Below are positions 53,439-62,462 of a stretch of DNA of 64,000 nucleotides, one piece after another. The position numbers were made by a program, and so were the translations under genes. The notes beneath the pieces are model-generated. The model had not been told where the DNA came from. It did not search any database and saw only the letters and a program-made list of their open reading frames with translations. The stretch is from NCBI GenBank assembly GCA_027063785.1, contig JAMORC010000024.1, forward strand, positions 1 through 64,000, written 5' to 3'. The stretch comes from Desulfurobacteriaceae bacterium. Its GTDB lineage: Bacteria > Aquificota > Aquificia > Desulfurobacteriales > Desulfurobacteriaceae. Positions within the stretch are counted from its first letter, which is position 1; each line of letters opens with the position of its first letter.

Positions 53439-53945
53439 TTATTCAAAGTAACCTATATAGGGGAGATCCCTGTAAATCTCGTTTAAATCTAATCCGTAAC
53501 CGACGACAAAGTGATCGGGGATCTTAAAGCCTACGAAGTCAGGCCTGATGTCCGTTAATTTAGGCACTTCCTTGTCAAGTAGCACGCAAGATTTGACAAC
53601 GGAAGCTCCCTTTGACTTGACTGAGTTTAAGACAAGCCCGAGGCTTTCCCCGGTGTCAAATATGTCGTCCACTACTAAGACTTTCCTGCCCTTGAGATCA
53701 AGTTCCGGTTGGTAAATTAGCTCAACCTTCCCTTTTTCACTTCCGCTGTAGCTCTTTACTCTGACGAAGTCAATTACCGTTTCGCACTTTAAAAGCCTTA
53801 CCAGGTCGGCCGTGAATATAAAAGCTCCCTTCAGAACTGAGATTACCGTTACGATTTCTCCTTCAAATTCTCTAGATATCTCCTTTGCAAGTTCTTCAAT
53901 CCTCTTCTTTAGCCTTATCTCGTCGATCAAAACCTTCAATTTCAC
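53439..53945 (-). CDS. hpt: Hypoxanthine phosphoribosyltransferase
   Basis: 168 residues, usual size. The PRPP loop is VLVVDDIFDTGESL, and VSVLKGAFIFTADLVRLL and the end FVVGYGLDLNEIYRDLPYIG are hallmarks. It salvages hypoxanthine/guanine to nucleotides. The GTG start at 53945 puts 50 bp within tilS; TTG codons slightly downstream are alternatives. Confidence 0.93.
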   Translation of the reverse strand: MKLKVLIDEIRLKKRIEELAKEISREFEGEIVTVISVLKGAFIFTADLVRLLKCETVIDFVRVKSYSGSEKGKVELIYQPELDLKGRKVLVVDDIFDTGESLGLVLNSVKSKGASVVKSCVLLDKEVPKLTDIRPDFVGFKIPDHFVVGYGLDLNEIYRDLPYIGYFE

Positions 53946-55230
53946 CTTCGAACCTCACTCCGACAAAGTTTCCTTCAACGCCGGCTGGACTGTAGATTCC
54001 GGGCACGTAAACTACCTTTCCTCCGGAGATAACAAGGGGGATCCTGTCCCTCTCAAGGGCAGGAACCTTTTTCTCTATCAGCAGCTCCTTTAACGATTTT
54101 CCCGAAAGGAGTTTGTCTCCCGGCTTTCGATTCCTGACGATTATACCTTTCTCCTGAAAGTCTGATATCGGAAGGATAGGAGTTCCCTTCCCGAGCTCAA
54201 ATACCAATTTTCCCGCCGGGGTCTCAACGGTTGCCGGTAGGTCTTTAACTTCGAATGAGAACGCTTCTTTTCCCTTTTCCTTTTCGATGCAGATGGAAAG
54301 CTGATCTTTGTAGATGATGTAGCCGGTGTGGGGGGTGAACTTTTTAAACCCTTCCGAGCTTAGGAATGAGAGCACCGTAGAGAGTTTTCGAAATGAAAGT
54401 TCCCTCCCGGAAATTTTCCTGTAGGCCTCCCTGATGACCTCTGAGAGTATGTAGGGATGAAGAGCTTTTGCCTCTTCCAGAGGAATGCAGAACCTTTCAC
54501 CTTTGGAGAATCCGGAAACCATAGAGGATACCTCTTGGGAGATAAAGTCTTCCACTTCCCTTATGATTGAGGCCGTCCTCAGGAAAGCAAGCTCTAAGGA
54601 TGGATTAAGCCGTTTCAGTTCCGGGACAACCTTGACCCTTACCAGGTTTCTTTCAAAGTTCAGCGAGTAGTTGGAGCTATCAATGATAAAGGGCAGAGAG
54701 TGTTCCTTTACATAGCTTTCGACCTCTTCCCTCGTAACTTCGAAAAGCGGCCTTACGATGTTTCCCCTCTTCGGTAGAAATCCTCTCAGCCCTTTGAGGC
54801 CGGTTCCTTTTGATATGTTGAGAATGATCGTTTCTACGAGGTCGCTGGCTGTATGAGCAACGGCGATCAGGTTTCCTCCCCACGCTTTTAATACCCTTTC
54901 AAAAGCCTTGTATCTCTCCCTCCTCGCTACTGCCTCAACATTCCTTCCTTCGGAGATTACGGGTATGTTGACTTTTTCTACAAAAAGCTCTACTCCCCAT
55001 TTCCTGCACAGTTCCCTGCAGAAAGCTTCATCCCTTTCCGATTCTTCTCCCCTCAGCATGTGGTTGACGTGGACGGCGGCTACGCTGATGCCGAGTTCTT
55101 CTCTCAGTGAAAGCAGGACATGGAGGAGGGTTACGGAATCGGGACCGCCGGATAAGCCCACGAGAATCTTTGAATGGGGCGGAATAAGGCGGAATTTCTT
55201 TATAGTTTTCCAAACTTTCGGCTTTATCAT
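53896..55230 (-). CDS. tilS: tRNA(Ile)-lysidine synthetase
   Basis: 444 residues from the ATG at 55230. The frame is open further upstream, but there it reads through a tRNA, so this start is chosen. The PP-loop ATP motif is ILVGLSGGPDSVTLLHVLLS, followed by VNHMLRGEESERDEAFCREL and a C-terminal TilS domain (about 360-444). It converts C34 of tRNA-Ile2(CAU) to lysidine so it reads AUA. A tRNA with anticodon CAT is encoded just upstream, which is notable. Confidence 0.95.
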   Translation of the reverse strand: MIKPKVWKTIKKFRLIPPHSKILVGLSGGPDSVTLLHVLLSLREELGISVAAVHVNHMLRGEESERDEAFCRELCRKWGVELFVEKVNIPVISEGRNVEAVARRERYKAFERVLKAWGGNLIAVAHTASDLVETIILNISKGTGLKGLRGFLPKRGNIVRPLFEVTREEVESYVKEHSLPFIIDSSNYSLNFERNLVRVKVVPELKRLNPSLELAFLRTASIIREVEDFISQEVSSMVSGFSKGERFCIPLEEAKALHPYILSEVIREAYRKISGRELSFRKLSTVLSFLSSEGFKKFTPHTGYIIYKDQLSICIEKEKGKEAFSFEVKDLPATVETPAGKLVFELGKGTPILPISDFQEKGIIVRNRKPGDKLLSGKSLKELLIEKKVPALERDRIPLVISGGKVVYVPGIYSPAGVEGNFVGVRFEGEIEGFDRRDKAKEED

Positions 55231-55250
55231 AGGAGAGATTATAGGAAAGA

Positions 55251-55327
55251 TGGTGGCGACGGGTGGAGTCGAACCACCGACCTGGCGGGTATGAGCCGCC
55301 CGCTCTAACCACCTGAGCCACGTCGCC
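55251..55327 (-). tRNA. tRNA with anticodon CAT (Met elongator likely; Ile2 possible)
   Basis: 77 nt including CCA. Acceptor GGCGACG with CGTCGCC, anticodon loop CTCATAC in stem GGCGG/CCGCC, T arm GGTGGTTCGACTCCACC. The G1-C72 pair excludes an initiator tRNA. Elongator Met is favoured by overall resemblance. The gene sits 20 bp upstream of tilS, whose product modifies tRNA-Ile2(CAU), so the Ile2 identity deserves a check. Confidence 0.92.
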
Positions 55328-55408
55328 ACTTGCGGTAGAAAATATATTCCTCTTTGGAAAAGTGTCAAATTCGGATTATACTTTCGGGACAAAAGCTAAG
55401 GAGGAGTG

Positions 55409-56584
55409 ATGTTAAGGTTCTTTACCGCTGGGGAGAGCCACGGAAAGGGAATTTTTGCTTATTTAGAGGGTATACCGGCGAACTTCGAGGTCGATTTTGA
55501 GTTTATAAACAATGAGCTTCGCCGCAGACAGTCAGGTTACGGCCGCGGCGGCAGGATGAAGATAGAGAAAGATAGGGTTGAGTTTTTATCGGGAGTGAGG
55601 CTGGGAAGGACGCTCGGTTCTCCCATACTTATGGCCGTGTGGAACAGGGATTATAAGAACTGGAAGGAGATTATGAAGCCTGAGCCGGGAGGTCTTCCGG
55701 AAGAAAAAAGGGTAACGAGGCCCCGCCCCGGTCATGCAGACCTTCCCGGAGTTCTCAAGTACGGCTTTGATGACGTGAGGAACGTTCTGGAACGCTCCTC
55801 TGCCCGCGAGACGGCGGGTAGAGTCGCCGCCGGTGCTTTGTGTAAGGATGTGCTCAGGCGTTTGGGTATTGAGATCGGCAGTTACGTTAACTCCATAGGC
55901 GGAGTTTCGGTTCCGGAGGAGCTTATCGAAAGGATGGATCTCCTCGAAAGGTTCAGGAGAGCCGAAAGTTCGGAGGTCAGGATACCTGTTGAGGATGAAG
56001 AGCTTGAAGCTCGGTTTAAGGAGGAGATAGACGTGGCCAGAAAGGAGGGGGAAAGTTTGGGCGGGACTTTTACCGTTTTTGCCGTCGGCATGCCGCCCGG
56101 AATAGGAAGCCACGTTCAGTGGGACAGGAGGCTTGACGGAAAGCTTGCTCAAGCCCTCATGTCGATTCAGGCTATAAAGGGTGTTGAGGTAGGCCTCGGG
56201 TTTAAGTCCGGAAACCTTCCCGGTTCGGCTGTTCACGATGAGATATTCTACTCGCCCGGGAAAGGCTTTTACAGGGAAACTAACAGGGCGGGAGGGCTTG
56301 AAGGAGGAATGACAAACGGAGAGCCCATAGTTTTGAGGGCCGTTATGAAGCCTATTCCTACGCTCTACAGGCCTTTGAGGAGCGTTGACCTGTCCACAAA
56401 AGATCCCTTTGAAGCTTCCGTTGAAAGGTCTGATGTCTGCGCTGTCCCTGCGGCCGCCGTTGTTGCTGAGGCTATGGTGGCAATAACACTCCTGTCCGCC
56501 GTTCTCGAGAGCTTCCCTTCCGATGACTTTAGCAGGCTGAAGCTCTCTTTTGAGGCTTACAGGAGGGAAATCGCCGAAAAGTAG
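55409..56584 (+). CDS. aroC: Chorismate synthase
   Basis: 391 residues from the ATG at 55409 behind AAGGAGG. Motifs: [45 protein letters not shown] and [18 protein letters not shown]. It makes chorismate from EPSP using reduced FMN. It stands alone on + between two minus-strand units and converges on an aldolase that may act at the start of the same pathway. Confidence 0.97.
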   Translation: MLRFFTAGESHGKGIFAYLEGIPANFEVDFEFINNELRRRQSGYGRGGRMKIEKDRVEFLSGVRLGRTLGSPILMAVWNRDYKNWKEIMKPEPGGLPEEKRVTRPRPGHADLPGVLKYGFDDVRNVLERSSARETAGRVAAGALCKDVLRRLGIEIGSYVNSIGGVSVPEELIERMDLLERFRRAESSEVRIPVEDEELEARFKEEIDVARKEGESLGGTFTVFAVGMPPGIGSHVQWDRRLDGKLAQALMSIQAIKGVEVGLGFKSGNLPGSAVHDEIFYSPGKGFYRETNRAGGLEGGMTNGEPIVLRAVMKPIPTLYRPLRSVDLSTKDPFEASVERSDVCAVPAAAVVAEAMVAITLLSAVLESFPSDDFSRLKLSFEAYRREIAEK

Positions 56585-56604
56585 GAGCAGCCCGGGGCTA
56601 CTCC
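56584..56604. terminator. Hairpin between convergent aroC and aldolase genes
   Basis: GGAG (56584-56587) pairs with CTCC (56601-56604), and AGCC (56589-56592) with GGCT (56596-56599). It covers both stop codons. No T run, so termination would be weak or Rho-dependent. Confidence 0.3.
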
Positions 56605-57392
56605 AGGTAAGAAGCGGCTTCTTTTGCGCTCTTTCCTTCGTGCACTATTGCGGCGATTGCCCTCACTATTTTCTCCGGGTTTTCGTGCTGGAAGGCGTTT
56701 CTTCCTATGGAGACGCCTTTCGCCCCCGCTTTCATTGCTCCTTCTACCATTTCGAGGATTTCCATATCGTTGTTCATCTTGGGTCCGCCTGCTATGACCA
56801 CAGGAATGGGACATCCCTGGGTGACCTTTTCGAAGGTTTCCGGATCTCCGGTGTAGGCAACTTTTACTATGTCTGCCCCAAGTTCTGCTGCCACCCTCGC
56901 ACAGTGGGCAACCGTATCGGGATCGAAGGGATTTTCTATGTGTTCTCCGCGGGCGTACATCATGGCGATGAGGGGCATTCCCCATTCGAGGCACTTTTCC
57001 GATACTTTCCCGAAGTCCTCAAGCATTTTATCCTCGTTGATATCTCCGAGGTTGACGTGGACGGATACTCCGTCGGCTCCGAGCTTTATCGCTTCCTCCA
57101 CCGTACAGACAAGAACCTTAGAGTTAGGTTTAGGGGAAAGGGCTGTGCTTGCCGATAGGTGAACGATAAGTCCCACGTCTTTTCCCCTTTTCCTGTGTCC
57201 GTGCCTTACAAGGCCTTTGTGAATTATTACTGCGTTGGCCCCTCCGTTTGCCACCTTATCTATTGATTCCCTGATGTTTATGATTCCGGGAATGGGGCCC
57301 ATGGAGACTCCGTGATCCATGGGAATGATGACTGTGTTGCCCGTTTCCCTGTTTATAATTCTCTCCATTCTAATGGCTTTTCCGATTTTCAT
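56598..57392 (-). CDS. ADH synthase / class I FBP aldolase-like (DhnA family)
   Basis: 264 residues of the DhnA/AroA' aldolase family: [35 protein letters not shown], the Schiff-base Lys in [10 protein letters not shown] and [15 protein letters not shown]. In archaea this family makes 2-amino-3,7-dideoxy-D-threo-hept-6-ulosonate, the first step of an alternative route to dehydroquinate. It may instead be a fructose-bisphosphate aldolase. Convergence with aroC, plus trpA in the same minus-strand run, favours an aromatic role. Confidence 0.8.
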   Translation of the reverse strand: MKIGKAIRMERIINRETGNTVIIPMDHGVSMGPIPGIINIRESIDKVANGGANAVIIHKGLVRHGHRKRGKDVGLIVHLSASTALSPKPNSKVLVCTVEEAIKLGADGVSVHVNLGDINEDKMLEDFGKVSEKCLEWGMPLIAMMYARGEHIENPFDPDTVAHCARVAAELGADIVKVAYTGDPETFEKVTQGCPIPVVIAGGPKMNNDMEILEMVEGAMKAGAKGVSIGRNAFQHENPEKIVRAIAAIVHEGKSAKEAASYLE

Positions 57393-57453
57393 ATCAGAAA
57401 CCTCCGCAGTGATTTTTCGGGGGAATTGGAGGAAATTTTATCAGGGTTTTGGC

Positions 57454-58065
57454 TTAGCGGTCTTCTCCCTCCCCGAAGGGAGGGAAGTATTCCTGGTAGG
57501 AAAAGAGGAATTTCTCTATGAAGTCACAGAGGACGTGGCCGAGGGTTATGTGCACCTCTTGGATTCTCGGGGTGGAGAAACTCTTGACGATGAACGGGTG
57601 GTCAACCATTGATGCCAGTTTTCCTCCGTCTTTACCGAGGAATCCGACGGTCAGTATTCCCATCTCCTTTGCCTTTTCCACGGCTCTTATGACGTTTTTC
57701 GAATTGCCACTTGTGCTTATTCCTATGAGAACATCGCCCTCCTTACCGAGGGCTTCAACCTGCCTTTCAAATATTCTATCAAAGGAGTAATCGTTAGCAA
57801 CGGCGGTTAAGATTGAGGTATCTGTTGTTAGCGCAATTGCCGGTAGACCCCTCCTCTCAATGGAAAACCTTCCGACAAGCTCTGCCGCTATGTGCTGACA
57901 GTCTGCGGCTGATCCCCCGTTGCCGCACAGGAGGAGCTTGTTTCCGTTTTTAATTCTTTGGGCTACCTCTAAGAATACGCGGTAAATTCTGTCCCGGTTT
58001 TCTTCTATAAAAGCCCTTTTAAGGTCTGCACTTTCTAAGAATGAGTAGTAAATGAGTTCCCTCAT
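57454..58065 (-). CDS. gmhA: Sedoheptulose 7-phosphate isomerase-type SIS protein (GmhA)
   Basis: 203 residues, one SIS domain. [51 protein letters not shown] and [16 protein letters not shown] match GmhA. It starts the ADP-heptose route for lipopolysaccharide core. The close relative DiaA is less likely, since the LTTD and HxxxH-like metal residues are kept. Its start overlaps the rho stop by 4 bp. Confidence 0.88.
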   Translation of the reverse strand: MRELIYYSFLESADLKRAFIEENRDRIYRVFLEVAQRIKNGNKLLLCGNGGSAADCQHIAAELVGRFSIERRGLPAIALTTDTSILTAVANDYSFDRIFERQVEALGKEGDVLIGISTSGNSKNVIRAVEKAKEMGILTVGFLGKDGGKLASMVDHPFIVKSFSTPRIQEVHITLGHVLCDFIEKFLFSYQEYFPPFGEGEDR

Positions 58066-59333
58066 GCGTTCATCGCCTTTAAGAAATCTTCGTTGGTCTT
58101 ATACTTCCTGAGCTTTTCAAGGAGAAACTCCATTGCTTCCACCGGTGACATAGACGTGAGGAGCCTTCTGAGTATCCATATCCTGTTAAGTTCCCACTCG
58201 GAAAGGAGGAGTTCTTCCTTCCTTGTTCCCGATTTGTGAATGTTTATTGCCGGGAATATGCGCCTTTCCACCAGTGCCCTGTCAAGGACTATTTCCATGT
58301 TACCCGTTCCCTTGAACTCCTCGAATATAACATCGTCCATTCGGCTTCCCGTCTCGACAAGGGCTGTTGCAATTATCGTGAGGCTTCCCCCTTCCTCTAT
58401 ATTCCTTGCAGCTCCGAAGAACCGCTTAGGTTTATGGAAGGCGTGGGCGTCGATACCTCCCGACAGGATTTTACCGCTGGGGGGTGTCAGTGTGTTGTAT
58501 GCCCTTGCAAGCCTTGTCAGAGAGTCGAGGAGTATAACGACGTCTTTCTTATGCTCTACGAGCCTCTTTGCCTTTTCTATAACAATTTCGGAAACCTGGG
58601 CGTGTCTCTCCGGTGGTTCGTCGAATGTTGATGAGATTACCTCATCCGCCAGGGTATTCCTCTTCATATCGGTAACTTCTTCGGGGCGTTCGTCTATGAG
58701 GAGTATTATCAGGTATGTATCGGGATAGTTTGTCTTTATTGCATTGGCCATCTTCTGAAGTAGAACGGTTTTTCCTGCCCTCGGGGGAGCGACTATCAGT
58801 CCTCTCTGTCCTTTTCCTACGGGGGTGATCAGGTCAACAACCCTTGTAGAAAGTTCGGAAGGATCGTGTTCGAGCCTGAACCTCTCGGTGGGGTGGAGCG
58901 GTGTTAACTGATCAAACTGAGGCCTGTTTTTGGCGACGTCGGGTGCTTCCCAGTTAATTGCGTGAACTTTTAAGAGGGCGTAGTACTTCTCTCCCTCTTT
59001 GGGGGGTCTTACTTCCCCTGCAACCGTGTCCCCGGTTCTTAAGTTGAACTTCCTTATCTGAGACGGAGAAACGTAGATGTCGTTGGAGCTGGGCAGGTAG
59101 TTGTTCTCGGGCGACCTCAGGAAGCCGAACCCGTCGGGCAGGACTTCGAGAACTCCCACCCTGAATATGGCTCCCCTCTTCTCGGCATCTTTTTCAAGGA
59201 TTTTCTTTACAAGTTCCTGCTTTTTTACGGACTTGACTTCGATTCCGAGGGACTTGGCAATCTTCCTTAGATCGAAGATGCTCATTTTCTGAAGCTCGTC
59301 AATGGTGAATCCTTCAAGGGTATTTTCCGCCAT
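58062..59333 (-). CDS. rho: Transcription termination factor Rho
   Basis: 423 residues. N-terminal helical domain ([20 protein letters not shown]), cold-shock-like RNA-binding fold ([20 protein letters not shown]), Walker [16 protein letters not shown], and the Q/R loops with [11 protein letters not shown]. Its presence is consistent with the scarcity of intrinsic terminators in long runs here. It is 22 bp after tatC. Confidence 0.97.
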   Translation of the reverse strand: MAENTLEGFTIDELQKMSIFDLRKIAKSLGIEVKSVKKQELVKKILEKDAEKRGAIFRVGVLEVLPDGFGFLRSPENNYLPSSNDIYVSPSQIRKFNLRTGDTVAGEVRPPKEGEKYYALLKVHAINWEAPDVAKNRPQFDQLTPLHPTERFRLEHDPSELSTRVVDLITPVGKGQRGLIVAPPRAGKTVLLQKMANAIKTNYPDTYLIILLIDERPEEVTDMKRNTLADEVISSTFDEPPERHAQVSEIVIEKAKRLVEHKKDVVILLDSLTRLARAYNTLTPPSGKILSGGIDAHAFHKPKRFFGAARNIEEGGSLTIIATALVETGSRMDDVIFEEFKGTGNMEIVLDRALVERRIFPAINIHKSGTRKEELLLSEWELNRIWILRRLLTSMSPVEAMEFLLEKLRKYKTNEDFLKAMNA

Positions 59334-59355
59334 TAAGTGCTCCCTCCGAAAGAGT

Positions 59356-60108
59356 TTATTCGTTAAGGCCTTCTTCCCTTTCCTCAGCCCCCGCAGCTTT
59401 TGCGATCCAGATGCTTAACTCGTAAAGGGCTAAAAGGGGCAGGGCCATCATAACTTGGGAAAAGGCGTCAGGTGGAGTTAAAAGGGCTGCAACGACGAAT
59501 ATTGTTAAAACTGCAAATTTCCTGTTCCTTTCGAGCATCATGTAATTTATTACTCCGAGCTTTGAAAGCAACCAGACAACTACGGGCAGTAAAAATACAA
59601 AGCCGAAAGCGAGGATCATTTGTATCACAAAAGAAATGTAACTCCCGATAGTTATCTGCGGAGTTAGGATGTCTCCCATGAACCCGAGGAGAAACCTCAG
59701 ACCAAAGGGAAGGATGATAAAGTAGGCAAATGCCGCTCCTGCGAAGAAACAGAGGACAGAGGCAAACATAAAGGGAAGCAGGAATTTCTTTTCATGCTCG
59801 TAAAGCCCCGGTTCAATGAACTTCCAGACCTGAAAAAGGACGTAAGGAAGGGCGATGAGGATTCCTGCAAAAAAGGAAACCTTAAGGGCCGTGAAAAAGG
59901 CTTCCGGAGGAGAGAGGAATATCAGTTTTCCTTGTAGATGTTCCGGAAGCGGTTTTTCCAGAAACAGGAGGATTTTCTTTTTAAAAGGCCACGCGATAAC
60001 AAAACCGATGACTACCGCAATAAACGAACGGAAAAGGCGCTGCCTCAGTTCCTCAATGTGTTCCGTAACAGGAAGTTCTTCCTCGGGGGTGAGGTCTCTT
60101 CTTGACAT
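59356..60108 (-). CDS. tatC: Sec-independent protein translocase TatC
   Basis: 250 residues with six membrane helices. The start has the conserved [16 protein letters not shown] and the first periplasmic loop [20 protein letters not shown]. It recognises twin-arginine signal peptides of folded redox proteins. tatA lies 11 bp upstream. No tatB is present, so TatA may serve both roles. Confidence 0.96.
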   Translation of the reverse strand: MSRRDLTPEEELPVTEHIEELRQRLFRSFIAVVIGFVIAWPFKKKILLFLEKPLPEHLQGKLIFLSPPEAFFTALKVSFFAGILIALPYVLFQVWKFIEPGLYEHEKKFLLPFMFASVLCFFAGAAFAYFIILPFGLRFLLGFMGDILTPQITIGSYISFVIQMILAFGFVFLLPVVVWLLSKLGVINYMMLERNRKFAVLTIFVVAALLTPPDAFSQVMMALPLLALYELSIWIAKAAGAEEREEGLNE

Positions 60109-60119
60109 CTCTTATACGC

Positions 60120-60374
60120 TTATTCCTTAACTTTTATTTTTTCAACCTTCTCTTCTTCTGCTTTTTCGACCTTTGCTACGCTCTCTTCCTTCTTTCCTTC
60201 ACTCTTTTCCGACTTCTTTTCTTCCTCTTCGTCAAGTATCCCTGAGGAGGCTTTCCTGAACTCGTTTATGGCTTTACCGGTAGAACGGGCAAGCTCGGGA
60301 AGTTTCTTCGGTCCGAAGATGAGGAGTGCGATTACCAAGATAATTATAAGTTCTTGCGTTCCCAGTCCGAACAT
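60120..60374 (-). CDS. tatA: Twin-arginine translocase subunit TatA
   Basis: 84 residues: one short N-terminal membrane helix (LGTQELIIILVIALLIFGPK), the FGPKKLPELARSTGKAINEF hinge/amphipathic helix, then a Lys/Glu-rich tail. This is TatA-type (FGP motif). It builds the translocation pore with TatC, encoded downstream. Confidence 0.93.
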   Translation of the reverse strand: MFGLGTQELIIILVIALLIFGPKKLPELARSTGKAINEFRKASSGILDEEEEKKSEKSEGKKEESVAKVEKAEEEKVEKIKVKE

Positions 60375-60391
60375 AACGTTCCTCCAAAAAT

Positions 60392-61177
60392 TTAGCTTTT
60401 CGTGGCCGCTTTAAGTCCTTTAAGGAGTTCTTTCAGTTCCTCAATGTCCCAGTTTTCTACTCTCCTTACGACAGCGCTTCCTACAACGAAGCCATCTGGA
60501 GAATTATACATCTGCTTTATGTGTTCCGGTTTTGAGATGCCGAAACCGACGACTGTTCTCTTTCCCGAAATTCTTTTTATCCTCTGAATATCTTTCTCTA
60601 CTTCTTTGAAGGCCAGGGAGTCTCTTTCCCCCGTTATTCCTGTTACGGAAACGTAGTAAATAAACTCGCCGGTTACTTCCCCTATTTTCTTTACCCTCTC
60701 ATCCGTGCTTGTGGGAGCAGCCAAGAAGACGGGGGATAGCTTCATGGACTTAACCTTCCTTGAAAAGTCCTCTCCTTCCTCCGGAGGAAGGTCCGGAACT
60801 ATAAAGCCGTCAACACCTGCAGAGGCCGAATCCCTTATGAATCTCTCTTCTCCGTATACAAATATGGGGTTGTAGTATCCCATGAGTATGATCGGTTTTT
60901 GGGGAGCAAATTCTCTGAGCTTCTCGACCAGTTCCAAAACCTTACGGGTATTTGCTCCCGCCGCCAGTGCCCTTTCGTGGGCTTTCTGGATAGTTGGACC
61001 GTCTGCCAGCGGGTCGGAAAAGGGCATTCCCACTTCTACCATATCGGCATACTCGAGGATGAGCTTAAAGACATCCAGGGAACGGCGGCAGTCCGGATCG
61101 CAGGCCGTTGCGTAGACTATGAGGGGTTTTTCTCCCCTTGAGCTGAGTTTTTCAAAACAGTTCCTTATTCTTTCCAT
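60392..61177 (-). CDS. trpA: Tryptophan synthase alpha chain
   Basis: 261 residues. The catalytic region VEVGMPFSDPLADGPTIQ includes the acidic residues that cleave indole-3-glycerol phosphate. MGYYNPIFVYG, DGFIVPDLPPEEG and VGFGISKPEHI also fit. trpB is not in the window, so the trp genes are split. Its start overlaps the DedA gene by 26 bp. Confidence 0.95.
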   Translation of the reverse strand: MERIRNCFEKLSSRGEKPLIVYATACDPDCRRSLDVFKLILEYADMVEVGMPFSDPLADGPTIQKAHERALAAGANTRKVLELVEKLREFAPQKPIILMGYYNPIFVYGEERFIRDSASAGVDGFIVPDLPPEEGEDFSRKVKSMKLSPVFLAAPTSTDERVKKIGEVTGEFIYYVSVTGITGERDSLAFKEVEKDIQRIKRISGKRTVVGFGISKPEHIKQMYNSPDGFVVGSAVVRRVENWDIEELKELLKGLKAATKS

Positions 61178-61784
61178 ACTTTCTCCAAACTACGAAGAGT
61201 GCAAGGAGAATTACCGAAAGGACCAAACTTACAGCTTTATGGCTAATAATAAATGAAAAGAGTTTTTCGAGCAAGTTACCCAGTAACAGGTAGGAGGTCA
61301 TCCATAGAACGGCTCCCAAGCCGTTGTAAACGGTGAATTTCCCAAATTGAGGTTTGAATATCCCGATAACTACGGGAAGAATCGGCCTTACAACGGGGAT
61401 GAACCTTCCGAAGACGAGGGAAAGCTCTCCCTTCTGTTCCACAAACTTCTTTGTTTTTTCAAAGTCCTTTTTCGAGACTTTAAGCCGTTTTAGAAGCCTT
61501 AAGAGGAATTCTTCTCCCAGCAGGATGCCGAAAAAGTAAGAGACTGAATAACCCAAGAAAGTTCCTATGGAGCCGCAGGCTATAAAAGAGAGGGGAGAGA
61601 CCGTTCCTTTTGATGCAAGGAGTGAAGCCACTATTAAAACTTTTTCTGCCGGCAGGAAGAGTCCCAGCATAAGGGCTGTTTCGAGGAAAGCCCACAGGAA
61701 AACGATTGAGCAGGAAAGCTCGGGGTGCTGTTTTAGAAAATTTACCGACTCCTCAACAAAACGGGTAAGGGAAGCTATGTCCAC
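61152..61784 (-). CDS. DedA-family membrane protein
   Basis: 210 residues from a GTG at 61784 behind AGGTG; the longer frame upstream runs through the promoter of rpmE and is not real. About five hydrophobic segments. FLPAEKVLIVASLLASKG, GTFLGYSVSYFFGILLGEEF and VFGRFIPVVRPILPVVIGIF (with its Arg) match DedA, proposed to flip polyprenyl or phospholipid carriers. It heads the minus-strand run that includes trpA, tatA, tatC, rho. Confidence 0.85.
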   Translation of the reverse strand: MDIASLTRFVEESVNFLKQHPELSCSIVFLWAFLETALMLGLFLPAEKVLIVASLLASKGTVSPLSFIACGSIGTFLGYSVSYFFGILLGEEFLLRLLKRLKVSKKDFEKTKKFVEQKGELSLVFGRFIPVVRPILPVVIGIFKPQFGKFTVYNGLGAVLWMTSYLLLGNLLEKLFSFIISHKAVSLVLSVILLALFVVWRKYGKNKELF

Positions 61785-61813
61785 TTGACACCTGCCGGGG
61801 CGTAAACTAAACT
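61785..61813 (+). promoter_or_regulatory. Promoter for rpmE
   Basis: TTGACA (61785-61790), a perfect -35, and TAAACT (61808-61813) are 17 bp apart. A TATTAT at 61833-61838 is an alternative -10. It lies between divergent genes. Confidence 0.45.
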
Positions 61814-61853
61814 TCTCAGTCGCACGGCGGACTATTATACAAGGAGGCCCAAG

Positions 61854-62060
61854 ATGAAAAAAGGTATTCATCCGGAATACAGGGAAACTAGGGTAATTTG
61901 TGCCTGCGGAAATACTTGGGTTACAAGGTCTACCAAGTTCCCGGAAATCAGGGTTGAAGTTTGCAATGCTTGCCATCCGTTCTTTACCGGAACTCAGAAG
62001 CAGAAAGTAGTCAGGGGTAGGGTAGAGAAATTCCTGGCCAAGTATGAAGGTAAGTATTAA
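61854..62060 (+). CDS. rpmE: 50S ribosomal protein L31
   Basis: 68 residues. It is the zinc-binding (C+) type: CACG near residue 16 and [13 protein letters not shown] further on. AAGGAGG precedes the ATG. The L31 gene lies near rho, as in many bacteria, but divergent with dedA, trpA and tat genes between. Confidence 0.96.
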   Translation: MKKGIHPEYRETRVICACGNTWVTRSTKFPEIRVEVCNACHPFFTGTQKQKVVRGRVEKFLAKYEGKY

Positions 62061-62462
62061 ATGGGCGTGAAGCTCCTCTCGGTGACGGAGAATCTCCTTC
62101 AGACCGTTGCGACAGCAGCACGGGTCTGCTATTCGGGGTTGCCTGTAGAGGAGCTTCTCACCCGTTATTCGGAAGAAGAGCAGGCAGAACTGGTGAAGAG
62201 GGTCGTCGGAATGGGGCACCTTTCCGTGATAGAGCACGGGGTTATGACCCTCTTTGCCGACAGTTCCTTTAAGGAAGAGCTGTTCAGGATAATGGTGGAG
62301 AAGCCGTACCTGAAGATTACGGAAAGAGAGGATGGCTTTATAGTTTCCCTTAACTTAAGGACGGCTTACGAGCTGATGGAGGAGATGTCCCATCTCCGAT
62401 TTGTAGAGGAGCTTCAAAAGGTTTACCCGGCTTTTCTCCCTAAGCCGAAAAATCAACGGTAA
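62061..62462 (+). CDS. Short ThyX-like protein lacking the catalytic segment
   Basis: 133 residues starting immediately after the rpmE stop. The N-terminus resembles flavin-dependent thymidylate synthase (VATAARVCYSG, then VVGMGHLSVIEHGVMTLFAD), and FIVSLNLRTAYELMEEM resembles the later ThyX helix. The intervening RHRxxSxNExSxR segment that binds FAD and dUMP, and the C-terminal third, are missing; normal ThyX is about 210-250 residues. The frame is intact. It may be a degenerate copy or a repurposed small domain. The 3' end overlaps the convergent gene by 23 bp. Confidence 0.6.
   Translation: MGVKLLSVTENLLQTVATAARVCYSGLPVEELLTRYSEEEQAELVKRVVGMGHLSVIEHGVMTLFADSSFKEELFRIMVEKPYLKITEREDGFIVSLNLRTAYELMEEMSHLRFVEELQKVYPAFLPKPKNQR

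Noticed and set aside
53896-53945. Frameshift between hpt and tilS because of the 50-bp overlap
   Set aside because: Both proteins have normal length and motifs; overlaps of this size are common throughout the window.
55231-55392. N-terminal extension of tilS by 54 codons
   Set aside because: The extra codons are the translated tRNA(CAT) and its flank; the PP-loop protein begins at MIKPKVW.
61785-62237. Extended DedA protein of 361 residues
   Set aside because: The first about 150 codons lie antisense to rpmE and the ThyX-like gene and have no family similarity; the GTG at 61784 has a ribosome-binding site.
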